Positions 1 to 5,065 of a stretch of 6,735 nt of DNA are shown piece after piece. The notes beneath the pieces were generated by a model. It did not search any database and was not told where the DNA came from. It was given only the letters and a program-made list of their open reading frames with translations. The DNA is from Hyphomicrobiales bacterium (GTDB taxonomy: Bacteria; Pseudomonadota; Alphaproteobacteria; Rhizobiales; Aestuariivirgaceae). Numbering within the stretch: position 1 is the stretch's first letter; each line of letters opens with the position of its first letter. The position numbers and the translations under genes were made by a program. Location of the stretch: NCBI GenBank assembly GCA_012032065.1, contig JAAURV010000175.1:1-6735 (forward strand), written 5' to 3'.

Positions 1-37
1 ATCCAACGCCGGAACTTTTGGCGCGGCTCGGAAACGG

Positions 38-90
38 CTAGCGCATAACGCGCTCAAGTGGAATCACTTGAGCGTTCAGTTATGCGCCAG
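38..90. repeat. Strong imperfect hairpin with GAAT loop (left copy)
   Basis: A perfect 10-bp inner stem (51-60 with 65-74) closes a GAAT loop at 61-64. An outer 9-bp stem pairs 41-49 (GCGCATAAC) with 79-87 (GTTATGCGC). The two stems are separated by an asymmetric internal loop: G50 on the left, TTCA 75-78 on the right. Two more pairs form at the base around a mismatch (38-39 with 89-90). No run of T follows, so it does not look like a classical intrinsic terminator. It may be a REP-like element, the 3' end of an upstream transcript, or a structured RNA. Confidence 0.7.
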
Positions 91-100
91 ATTCAAATTG

Positions 101-144
101 CTGGAGCAACTTACCGGCGGTCGAATGACCGCCGGTTGCTCTAG
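101..144. repeat. Strong imperfect hairpin with GAAT loop (right copy)
   Basis: A perfect 10-bp stem (ACCGGCGGTC 113-122 with GACCGCCGGT 127-136) closes a GAAT loop at 123-126. An outer stem pairs 101-108 with 137-144 (one G-T pair), leaving a four-base bulge (109-112) on the left only. Its plan resembles the hairpin at 38-90 turned round: outer stem, four-base asymmetric bulge, about 10-bp inner stem, four-base loop. Alternative wider pairings exist: 96-104 with 149-157 (9 bp), or 94-101 with 160-167 (8 bp). The 7-mer CTAGCGC occurs at 38-44 and again at 141-147, bounding the pair. No T run follows. Confidence 0.7.
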
Positions 145-164
145 CGCCCCAGCAATTGTGCAAT

Positions 165-194
165 TTGCCACATCGGCCCTTGGCGCTTTATCCT
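165..194 (+). promoter_or_regulatory. Possible sigma-70 promoter of the peptidase pair
   Basis: TTGCCA (165-170) matches the -35 consensus at five of six positions. TATCCT (189-194), 18 bases further on, matches the -10 consensus at four of six. Transcription would start near 201, giving a leader of about 55 bases before the GTG at 256. It is the best match I found in the gap, but it is judged by eye only. Confidence 0.4.
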
Positions 195-243
195 AACTTG
201 CAATGACGGGAGAATCCGGGACCCGTCCAAGCGATGAAACATC

Positions 244-250
244 AGGGAGG
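244..250 (+). promoter_or_regulatory. Ribosome binding site fixing the GTG start of the peptidase
   Basis: AGGGAGG lies five bases before GTG 256. This is a near-ideal Shine-Dalgarno sequence and is why the GTG is taken as the start. Confidence 0.75.
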
Positions 251-255
251 CCGCC

Positions 256-1773
256 GTGTCGACGAAGGTCATCGTAACCAACTTCTCGGCTTTATCGGAA
301 AAGTATGGAGCTGCCGGACTCAAGGACATCAAGAGTGCCCTGGACCGCTTGATCAAGGCGGATGCGGCGCGCGAACTGCAAACGAAGGTCATCTCGCTGG
401 ACAGCACGGCGGCGATGAAGAAGGTGAAGGGGAAAGTCGTCGGCTCCGCCACGTCCGAACGGGACACGAAGATTGCGATCGACGCAATCTGCAAGAGCCT
501 CGAGCCCGCCTATCTCGTCATCCTTGGCAGCGCGGACGTCGTCTGCCACATCAAGCTGAACAATCCGCTCAATACCGACAGCGATGCCGATAATGACGAC
601 GACGATCCCGATGTGCCGAGCGATCTTCCCTATACGTGCGATGCGAGCTTCAGCCGCGACATCGCAACCTTCCTCGGGCCCACGCGAGTCATGGGCCGAA
701 TTCCGGATATCACCGGCGGCACGGATGCTTCGGAGCTCGTGCGGCTCTTGGATCAGTCAGCGAAGAGCAAACCTGGAAGCAAGGCCGATTATGCCAAGCC
801 ATTCTCCATCACCGCCTCTGTTTGGAAAGGCTCGACCGCGGAGAGTGTCGAGAACATTTTTGGGCCGGGACATGCCACGGTGAATTCGCCGCCGCCGGGA
901 CATCCCGGAATTAATCCGAAGCTCAAGGCGCGAAGCTGGTTCATCAACTGCCACGGCGCGAAAGCGGATCCGAAGTTCTATGGCGAAGGTCCGCCGCGCA
1001 CGTTCGCGGACGCGATGGAGTCCTCCAAGATCGCGGGAAAGATCACATCCGGCACGGTTATCGCCGCGGAGTGCTGCTATGGCGCGGAACTTTATGACGT
1101 GCAGCTTGCGGGCACGGCTACGCCGATCAGCAATCAGGCCCTGCTTTCGGGCGCAATTGGCTATGTGGGCGCCACCACGATTGCCTATGGCCCCGCGGCC
1201 GGCAATGGCGCCGCCGATTTGATCACCCAGTTTTTCCTGATACGGGTTCTTGGCGGCGCGTCGCTGGGGCGATCGTTCCTTCAGGCGCAGCACCAGTTCA
1301 TTCAGCGCGAAAGCATGAGCGACCCGGTCAATCTCAAAACCATCGGGCAGTTCCTGCTCTTGGGCGATCCTTCGCTGCAGGCGTGCGAGTCCGAGGCCAA
1401 GCAAATGAAGACCGTGGACGAGGATATTGCTGTCATCAGGCGGCGTGTCGCGCTTGCAGGTCAAGGTAAGGCGTTGAAGGCGGCCGCGACGTTTCCTGTG
1501 CGGCTGAGGGCCAGGCTTTCGGCATTGAAGGAGAAGCCAATCGCAAGGCTGGTCAAACGGCTGGGCTATAGGCTGGAGAACGCCGAAGAATTCAAAGTCG
1601 ATGGCGGCCCGGAGGCAAGAGCGGCGATGAAAGCCAAGGACTTCGTCGAGCGCGTGGTCACGGTGACGAAATCCCACAAGGTCGCCAACGCTCCGCAAAA
1701 GCTGATCAGCGTTCTTGTGGCGCGCACATCCGGGAATTCCGTGATATCCTACAAGGAATATGTCTCGCGATAA
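256..1773 (+). CDS. Intracellular C25 (gingipain)-like clan CD cysteine peptidase
   Basis: Predicted cysteine endopeptidase of clan CD, 505 residues, GTG start. A helical N-terminal part (about 1-80) is followed by a caspase/gingipain-like core. The strand YLVILGSADVV (86-96) leads to an acidic loop (108-119, eight Asp in twelve) and then to the block RVMGRIPDI (144-152), as in C25 proteins. The likely catalytic His is H233 in INCHGA. The likely catalytic Cys is C274 in AAECCYGA (C-x-G as in the clan), with C273 beside it. GAIGYVGAT (299-307) and FLLLGDPSL (366-374) are also typical C25 blocks. Residues 375-505 are basic and not recognised. There is no signal peptide or sorting tail, unlike secreted gingipains, so it is probably cytoplasmic. 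Its 3' end overlaps the next gene by 14 bases, which suggests translational coupling. The fold family is fairly sure; substrate and role are unknown. Confidence 0.8.
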   Translation: MSTKVIVTNFSALSEKYGAAGLKDIKSALDRLIKADAARELQTKVISLDSTAAMKKVKGKVVGSATSERDTKIAIDAICKSLEPAYLVILGSADVVCHIKLNNPLNTDSDADNDDDDPDVPSDLPYTCDASFSRDIATFLGPTRVMGRIPDITGGTDASELVRLLDQSAKSKPGSKADYAKPFSITASVWKGSTAESVENIFGPGHATVNSPPPGHPGINPKLKARSWFINCHGAKADPKFYGEGPPRTFADAMESSKIAGKITSGTVIAAECCYGAELYDVQLAGTATPISNQALLSGAIGYVGATTIAYGPAAGNGAADLITQFFLIRVLGGASLGRSFLQAQHQFIQRESMSDPVNLKTIGQFLLLGDPSLQACESEAKQMKTVDEDIAVIRRRVALAGQGKALKAAATFPVRLRARLSALKEKPIARLVKRLGYRLENAEEFKVDGGPEARAAMKAKDFVERVVTVTKSHKVANAPQKLISVLVARTSGNSVISYKEYVSR

Positions 1774-2029
1774 GATCGGACAGGCGCTGAAGTCGGTCAA
1801 GGGCCGGGTCGAGCGCAAACTCGTCTCGAAGGGTTCGAAGAGCGAACGCGAGGCGATCGTGCTCGTGACCGACGAGGGCGAAGAGTTCCTGCTGCGCCGG
1901 CGCGGCGGAAATCCGTTCACGGATGCGGCCCTCGACAAGCTCGTAGGCAAGGTCATCACGCTCAAGGGGACACTGCTTCAGAAGCTTCTGCTGATGGACG
2001 AGTGGAAGGAAGACAAGCCCGAAAAGTGA
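1760..2029 (+). CDS. Small hypothetical protein coupled to the peptidase
   Basis: 89 residues, highly charged, with no signal peptide or membrane segment. I do not recognise a named family. Residues 14-47 alternate like beta strands (GRVERKLV, EAIVLVTDEG, EEFLLRRR). They are followed by GGNPF (49-53), a short helix (54-62), GKVITLKGTL (63-72) and LLLMDEW (76-82). This pattern would suit a small beta-barrel such as an OB-like fold, but that is a guess. The ATG lies inside the end of the peptidase gene (14-base overlap, different frame). AAGGA at 1753-1757 is only two bases away, so ribosomes finishing the peptidase may reinitiate here. The tight coupling suggests a partner, inhibitor or chaperone of the peptidase, or a targeting subunit. 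None of this can be read from the sequence. Confidence 0.75.
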   Translation: MSRDKIGQALKSVKGRVERKLVSKGSKSEREAIVLVTDEGEEFLLRRRGGNPFTDAALDKLVGKVITLKGTLLQKLLLMDEWKEDKPEK

Positions 2030-2033
2030 GCCC

Positions 2034-2051
2034 AACTCCGCGTGCGGGGTT
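2034..2051 (+). terminator. Possible weak terminator hairpin after the peptidase pair
   Basis: AACTCCG (2034-2040) pairs with CGGGGTT (2045-2051), including one G-T pair, around a CGTG loop, five bases after the stop codon at 2027-2029. No T run follows, so if it ends transcription it is inefficient or needs other factors. Confidence 0.3.
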
Positions 2052-2075
2052 CGCTCGGGAATCCTCTCCACCGGC

Positions 2076-2100
2076 GGAACTTTCAGGGCAATTCACCGTT
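2076..2100 (+). promoter_or_regulatory. EcfG-type general-stress promoter
   Basis: GGAAC (2076-2080) and CGTT (2097-2100) are separated by exactly 16 bases. This is the consensus of the EcfG/SigT sigma factor that runs the general stress response of Alphaproteobacteria (GGAAC-N16/17-CGTT). It lies in the gap before the TetR gene, pointing towards it, with a predicted start near 2107. The match is exact in both boxes and the spacing is right; activity is inferred. Confidence 0.6.
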
Positions 2101-2135
2101 CGAAAGGCGTGAAAAGTTCGCGCCCGAGAAAATTG

Positions 2136-2165
2136 TTGACAGGCATACCAACCGGTTGGTACGTT
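2136..2165 (+). promoter_or_regulatory. Sigma-70-type promoter of the TetR gene, probably leaderless
   Basis: TTGACA (2136-2141) is a perfect -35 box. TACGTT (2160-2165), 18 bases on, is a poorer -10 box. The start of transcription would fall at about 2172, the A of the TetR ATG, so the mRNA would have little or no leader. That agrees with the lack of any Shine-Dalgarno sequence before this ATG. The 16-bp palindrome 2146-2161 fills the spacer and touches the -10 box. Confidence 0.6.
2146..2161. promoter_or_regulatory. Perfect 16-bp palindrome, likely TetR operator
   Basis: TACCAACCGGTTGGTA reads the same on both strands. It lies between the -35 and -10 boxes and ends 10 bases before the TetR start codon. 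Size, symmetry and place are those of a TetR-family operator, so autorepression by steric blocking of RNA polymerase is the simple reading. Confidence 0.75.
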
Positions 2166-2171
2166 TTGACC

Positions 2172-2780
2172 ATGTCGCCATCAAGCGTCCGTACCCGCCT
2201 TCTCGATGCAGCCACGCACCTGGTCCGTGCACAAGGATATGCCGCCACATCGGTGGATGAGCTTTGCGCCCATGCGGGGGTGACGAAGGGCGCATTCTTT
2301 CATCACTTCAAATCGAAGGAAGACTTGGCGGTCGCCGCGGCGAAGCACTGGGCGGAGTGGACCAGCGCGCTCTTCGAGCAAGCGCCTTACCATCAGCCCG
2401 CCGATCCGTTGGAACGCCTTCTGGCCTATGTCGATTTCAGGATCATGATCCTCGACGGCCGCAGCTTGCCCGAGTTCACCTGCCTCATGGGCACCATGGT
2501 GCAGGAAACCTTCGCCACCAATCCCGCCATTCGCGACGCCTGCGAAGCGAGCATCTCCGGGCACGCCGCGACGCTGGTGAAGGATATTGCCGAAGCGAAA
2601 GCGAAATATGCTCCGTATGCGGAGTGGTCGCCCGGGAGTCTGGCGCTTCATACGCAAGCTGTCATTCAAGGCGGTTTCATTCTCGCCAAGGCGAAAAACG
2701 ATGCGATCGCCGCCGCCGAGGGCATGCGGCATCTCCGCCGCTACATCGAACTGCTGTTCAAATGCGAAGAGAAGGAGTGA
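2172..2780 (+). CDS. TetR/AcrR-family transcriptional regulator
   Basis: 202 residues, the usual TetR size. The N-terminal DNA-binding domain spans about 5-52, with the helix-turn-helix at about 26-46 (TSVDELCAHAGVTKGAFFHHF) and the typical KSKEDL just after. The C-terminal half is the helical ligand-binding and dimer domain (FTCLMGTMVQE 102-112, FATNPAIRDAC 114-124). The ligand is not evident. An in-frame GTG at 2109 would add 21 residues, but it would put the operator and promoter inside the gene and the extra residues are not TetR-like, so ATG 2172 is chosen. The gene is first in a row of same-strand genes: the VOC gene begins three bases after the stop codon. Expected to repress its own transcription and the downstream genes from the palindrome 2146-2161, with possible additional input from the EcfG-type promoter. 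Confidence 0.9.
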   Translation: MSPSSVRTRLLDAATHLVRAQGYAATSVDELCAHAGVTKGAFFHHFKSKEDLAVAAAKHWAEWTSALFEQAPYHQPADPLERLLAYVDFRIMILDGRSLPEFTCLMGTMVQETFATNPAIRDACEASISGHAATLVKDIAEAKAKYAPYAEWSPGSLALHTQAVIQGGFILAKAKNDAIAAAEGMRHLRRYIELLFKCEEKE

Positions 2781-2783
2781 GTC

Positions 2784-3197
2784 ATGACCGCACCGAAAAT
2801 GACGTTCATCAATCTGCCCGTGGCGAGCCTCGACAAGGCGATCGGCTTCTACAAGGCGCTGGGCTTCGACTTCAATCCCGCCTTCACCGATGAGACCGCC
2901 ACTTGCATGATCATCAACGATAACACGTTCGCGATGCTGCTCACTTACGCGAAGTTCGACAGCTTCATAGCGAAGCCGCGAGCCGATGCGAAAGCGGCGA
3001 CGGGCGGGATCTATGCGTTGGCGCTGGAGAGTAAATCCGCGGTCGACGCGATGATGAATGCGGCGGTGCAAGCCGGCGGCGGCGAGTATCGGCCCACGAT
3101 AGATCTGGGCTTCATGTACAACCGCGCCTTTGCCGATCCAGACGGCCACGTGTGGGAACCATTCTGGATGGATCCCGCCGCGATGCCGTCGAACTGA
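2784..3197 (+). CDS. VOC-family (glyoxalase/bleomycin-resistance fold) protein
   Basis: 137 residues, one VOC unit of two beta-alpha-beta-beta-beta modules. The first module starts FINLPVASLDKAIGFYKALGF (8-28) and the second ends FADPDGHVWEPFWMDP (116-131). E125 is at the usual position of a metal ligand, but the first-strand position often held by His is Asn (N10), so classical glyoxalase I activity is doubtful. Members of this fold isomerise or cleave small molecules, modify antibiotics or simply bind them; the substrate here is unknown. AGGAG (2773-2777) lies six bases before the ATG, inside the end of the TetR gene, and the three-base gap points to one transcript. Probably cytoplasmic. 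The family is sure, the reaction is not. Confidence 0.9.
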   Translation: MTAPKMTFINLPVASLDKAIGFYKALGFDFNPAFTDETATCMIINDNTFAMLLTYAKFDSFIAKPRADAKAATGGIYALALESKSAVDAMMNAAVQAGGGEYRPTIDLGFMYNRAFADPDGHVWEPFWMDPAAMPSN

Positions 3198-3213
3198 AGT
3201 TCAAAGCACAGAG

Positions 3214-3218
3214 AGGAG
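3214..3218 (+). promoter_or_regulatory. Ribosome binding site deciding the SRPBCC start
   Basis: AGGAG lies eight bases before ATG 3227. It supports that start over the upstream in-frame ATG at 3152, which lies inside the previous gene. Confidence 0.7.
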
Positions 3219-3226
3219 TGAGTGCC

Positions 3227-3673
3227 ATGCCGTATGATTTGTCCTTCCACCGCGTTCTGAAAGCTCCGGTCGCCCGCGTCTACAAGGCGTTCATCGATCC
3301 GGCGGCCTTGTGCAAATGGATTGCGCCCGCGGGATACACCTGCGCGGTTCACAAGCTCGAGCCGAAAGTGGATGGCGCCTTCCGCATGTCGTTCACCGAA
3401 TTCGACTCGGGCAGCGAGATGGGCTTCGGCGGCACGTACCTCGAAATGGAGCCGAACAAGAAGCTGCGCTACACCGATGTATTCGACGATCCCAATCTGC
3501 CGGGAGAGATCATGGTGACGGTGCTGTTCGAGTCCGTATCCTGCGGCACCGACATCAAGATCACGCAACAGAACCTTCCCGGCATCATCCCGCCCGAGAT
3601 GTGCGAATTGGGCTGGCGCGACTCGCTCTCGCAGCTTCAGCAATTCGTCGAGGTTCTGGCGTTGCCGTCGTGA
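3227..3673 (+). CDS. SRPBCC / AHSA1-like (START-fold) protein
   Basis: 148 residues, the normal length for a single Aha1 C-terminal-like domain (helix-grip fold with a hydrophobic cavity). Seen: the opening strand and helix FHRVLKAPVARVYKAFIDP (7-25), then LCKWIAP (28-34) with the W usual in the family, the middle strands GGTYLEMEPNKKLRYTDVF (68-86), and the closing helix ELGWRDSLSQLQQFVEVL (127-144), where GW-x-x-SL is the family signature. Such proteins bind small hydrophobic ligands; in stress operons they are usually of unknown function, and true Hsp90 co-chaperone activity should not be assumed. It starts 29 bases after the VOC gene. A longer form from ATG 3152 would overlap the VOC gene and add 25 non-homologous residues, so it is rejected. 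Confidence 0.88.
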   Translation: MPYDLSFHRVLKAPVARVYKAFIDPAALCKWIAPAGYTCAVHKLEPKVDGAFRMSFTEFDSGSEMGFGGTYLEMEPNKKLRYTDVFDDPNLPGEIMVTVLFESVSCGTDIKITQQNLPGIIPPEMCELGWRDSLSQLQQFVEVLALPS

Positions 3674-3750
3674 GATGCGCCAGAATGCTGCTGACAAACT
3701 TTGACGCGGCAAGGATAGATGCTGCCGTAGATGTTTGAGGAGATCCGGAC

Positions 3751-4185
3751 GTGGAAATCAATACTGCGAGAATGCCGCGATGGGCCATCGGCGCCGGCGT
3801 ATTGCTGCTGCTGTGGAGTCTCATGGGCATCTGGTCGTTCTACAGCGAACTGACGATCACGCCCGAAGCCGCGGCGGCAATGCCGCCGGAGCAGCGCGCC
3901 CTTTGGGACTCGATGCCTGGCTGGCTGTGGGGCGTGTTTGCGATTGCGGTGTTCTCGGCGCTGCTTGGATCGATCGCGATGCTCGCGCGCAAGTCGTTTG
4001 CGCGGCACTTGTGGCTTCTGAGCCTCGCCGCCGTGATCGTTCAGTTCACCTATGTGTTTCTGGTCATGCCCGTGCTCTCCGTCATCGGCCCGTCGGCCAT
4101 TCCGTTTCCGGCGCTCATCATTGCCGTGGCGGCTGCCGCCTGGCTCTTTGCGAAGAGCTGGACGGCGAAGGGTTGGCTGCAATGA
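3751..4185 (+). CDS. Four-helix integral membrane protein of unknown function
   Basis: 144 residues from a GTG start; GAGGAG (3737-3742) lies eight bases upstream. Four hydrophobic segments are visible at about 11-31, 57-79, 86-108 and 115-135. A loop rich in Ala, Pro and Glu (33-55) follows the first helix, and basic residues (R80, K81, R85) sit between helices 2 and 3. Both ends would then lie on the same side, probably the cytoplasm. Similar small proteins are sometimes labelled sugar transporter in databases on weak grounds; I see no transporter motif and do not adopt that name. An ATG at codon 8 (3772) is an alternative start. The gene follows the SRPBCC gene by 77 bases and is probably in the same transcript. 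A role in the envelope side of the detoxification cassette is only inferred from its position. Confidence 0.8.
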   Translation: MEINTARMPRWAIGAGVLLLLWSLMGIWSFYSELTITPEAAAAMPPEQRALWDSMPGWLWGVFAIAVFSALLGSIAMLARKSFARHLWLLSLAAVIVQFTYVFLVMPVLSVIGPSAIPFPALIIAVAAAAWLFAKSWTAKGWLQ

Positions 4186-4210
4186 GCTTCAAGATGCACG
4201 ATCTTCTCTC

Positions 4211-4251
4211 CTTCACCCATCATCCCGGCTTTCGCGGGATGACGGTTGAAG
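4211..4251. repeat. 41-base imperfect palindrome, REP-like
   Basis: Arms of 17 bases pair at 15 positions around a GCTTTCG loop (4228-4234). The inner 8 bp (TCATCCCG 4220-4227 with CGGGATGA 4235-4242) are perfect, and the outer CTTCA/TGAAG closes the stem. It fills much of the 117-base gap between the membrane protein and the two-domain VOC gene. Palindromes with this core are common between genes in Alphaproteobacteria (recalled, not searched). No T run follows, so it may stabilise or separate parts of the transcript rather than end it. Confidence 0.7.
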
Positions 4252-4302
4252 AAATTCGCAAATTCCATCGTGCCGTAAACCGCAAGCAAAGGAGTAACGA
4301 AC

Positions 4303-5062
4303 ATGCCGTCCAAATTCTGTTGGTACGATCTCATGACACCAGACGTGAAATCCGCCGCGCGCTTCTATGAGAAGGTCGTGGGCTGGAAGGTTGCCGATTC
4401 CGGCATGCCGGGCATGGACTACTGGATCATCACAATGAATGGCGAACAGGTTGGCGGCATGATGCCGACGCCGCCGACAGACAAACACCGTCCGCCCATG
4501 TGGAATGGCTACATCGCGTCCAAGGATGTCGATGCCGACTCGAAGAAGGCGGCAAAACTCGGCGGCAAGATCTGTCAGGAGCCGATGGACATTCCGGGCG
4601 TCGGCCGATTCTCGGTGATCGCCGATCCTGCGGGCGCGACGTTCCTGCTCTTCAGCGATTCGACAGGACAGGAGCCGAAGGAATTCGAAATGGGAACACC
4701 GGGCCACATCGCGTGGCGCGAGCTGACCCATGACGGGCTCGACAAGGTTTGGCCCTTCTACGAGAAAATGTTCGGATGGACGAAAGCCGAAGCCTACGAG
4801 ATGGGCCCTGACTACACCTACCAGACGTTCGCCGCGGGCGATGGCATGACCGGCGGCATGGGCCGACAGATGCCGGACGCGCGCGCCGCTGTCATGGGAA
4901 TACTACATCGCGGTGCCGAAGCTCGATGCGGCGCTCGACGTGGCCAAGGCGAATGGCGGCAAGGTGCTGCATGGTCCGATGGAAGTTCCAGGCGGCGTGT
5001 GGGTCGTCAACTGTCAGGACCCGCAAGGCGCGCGTTTCTCGCTGCTGTCGGACAAGAGGTAA
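4303..5062 (+). CDS. Two-domain VOC-family protein, reading frame broken by +1 base
   Basis: The gene begins at ATG 4303 (AGGAG 4290-4294) and codes for two tandem VOC units. The first is at about 1-120 (WYDLMTPDVKSAARFYEKVVGW 7-28; VIADPAGATFLLFSD 105-119). The second starts at about 133 (PGHIAWREL, FYEKMFGW). After codon 194 the frame is lost: from about 4886 the family sequence continues one frame over as LSWEYYIAVPKLDAALDVA, then GPMEVPGGVWVV and DPQGARF, ending at TAA 5060-5062. The length of 760 bases is 3n+1, so one surplus base lies near 4876-4888, in an alternating GC run (gcgcgcgcc). Repaired, the protein would have about 252 residues, normal for two-domain VOC proteins. In the unrepaired frame, translation would run on to 5391 as nonsense inside the next gene. 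The break may be a sequencing error or a real recent mutation. Substrate unknown. Confidence 0.8.
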
Positions 5063-5065
5063 GTC

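Noticed and set aside
11..36. A second EcfG-type promoter starting GGAAC at 11-15
   Set aside because: No CGTT lies 16 or 17 bases downstream; the -10 box is missing.
38..90. Integron attC recombination site
   Set aside because: The outer stem ends in AAC/GTT as in attC, but GTTATGC does not fit GTTRRRY, the spacers are too short, the loop is minimal, and there is no integrase or cassette array.
757..1965. Long minus-strand open frame (402 codons) opposite the peptidase
   Set aside because: It lies wholly over two well-supported + strand genes, its product is rich in Arg and low-complexity with no domain pattern, and such antisense frames are expected in GC-rich DNA.
2109..2171. GTG 2109 as the TetR start, adding 21 residues
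   Set aside because: It would place the promoter and the perfect operator palindrome inside the coding region, and the extension lacks TetR-like sequence.
2181..3149. Minus-strand open frame (322 codons) opposite the TetR and VOC genes
   Set aside because: The opposite strand carries clear TetR and VOC families; the antisense product has no recognisable fold.
3152..3226. ATG 3152 as the SRPBCC start
   Set aside because: It overlaps the VOC gene by 46 bases, adds non-homologous residues, and lacks the good ribosome binding site found before 3227.
3691..3733. Internal promoter (CTGACA or TTGACG) before the membrane protein
   Set aside because: No acceptable -10 box at 16-18 bases; the candidates match TATAAT poorly.
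4182..4370. Small gene starting at the ATGA overlap after the membrane protein
   Set aside because: It reads through the palindrome and into the VOC gene, has no ribosome binding site of note and no family-like sequence.
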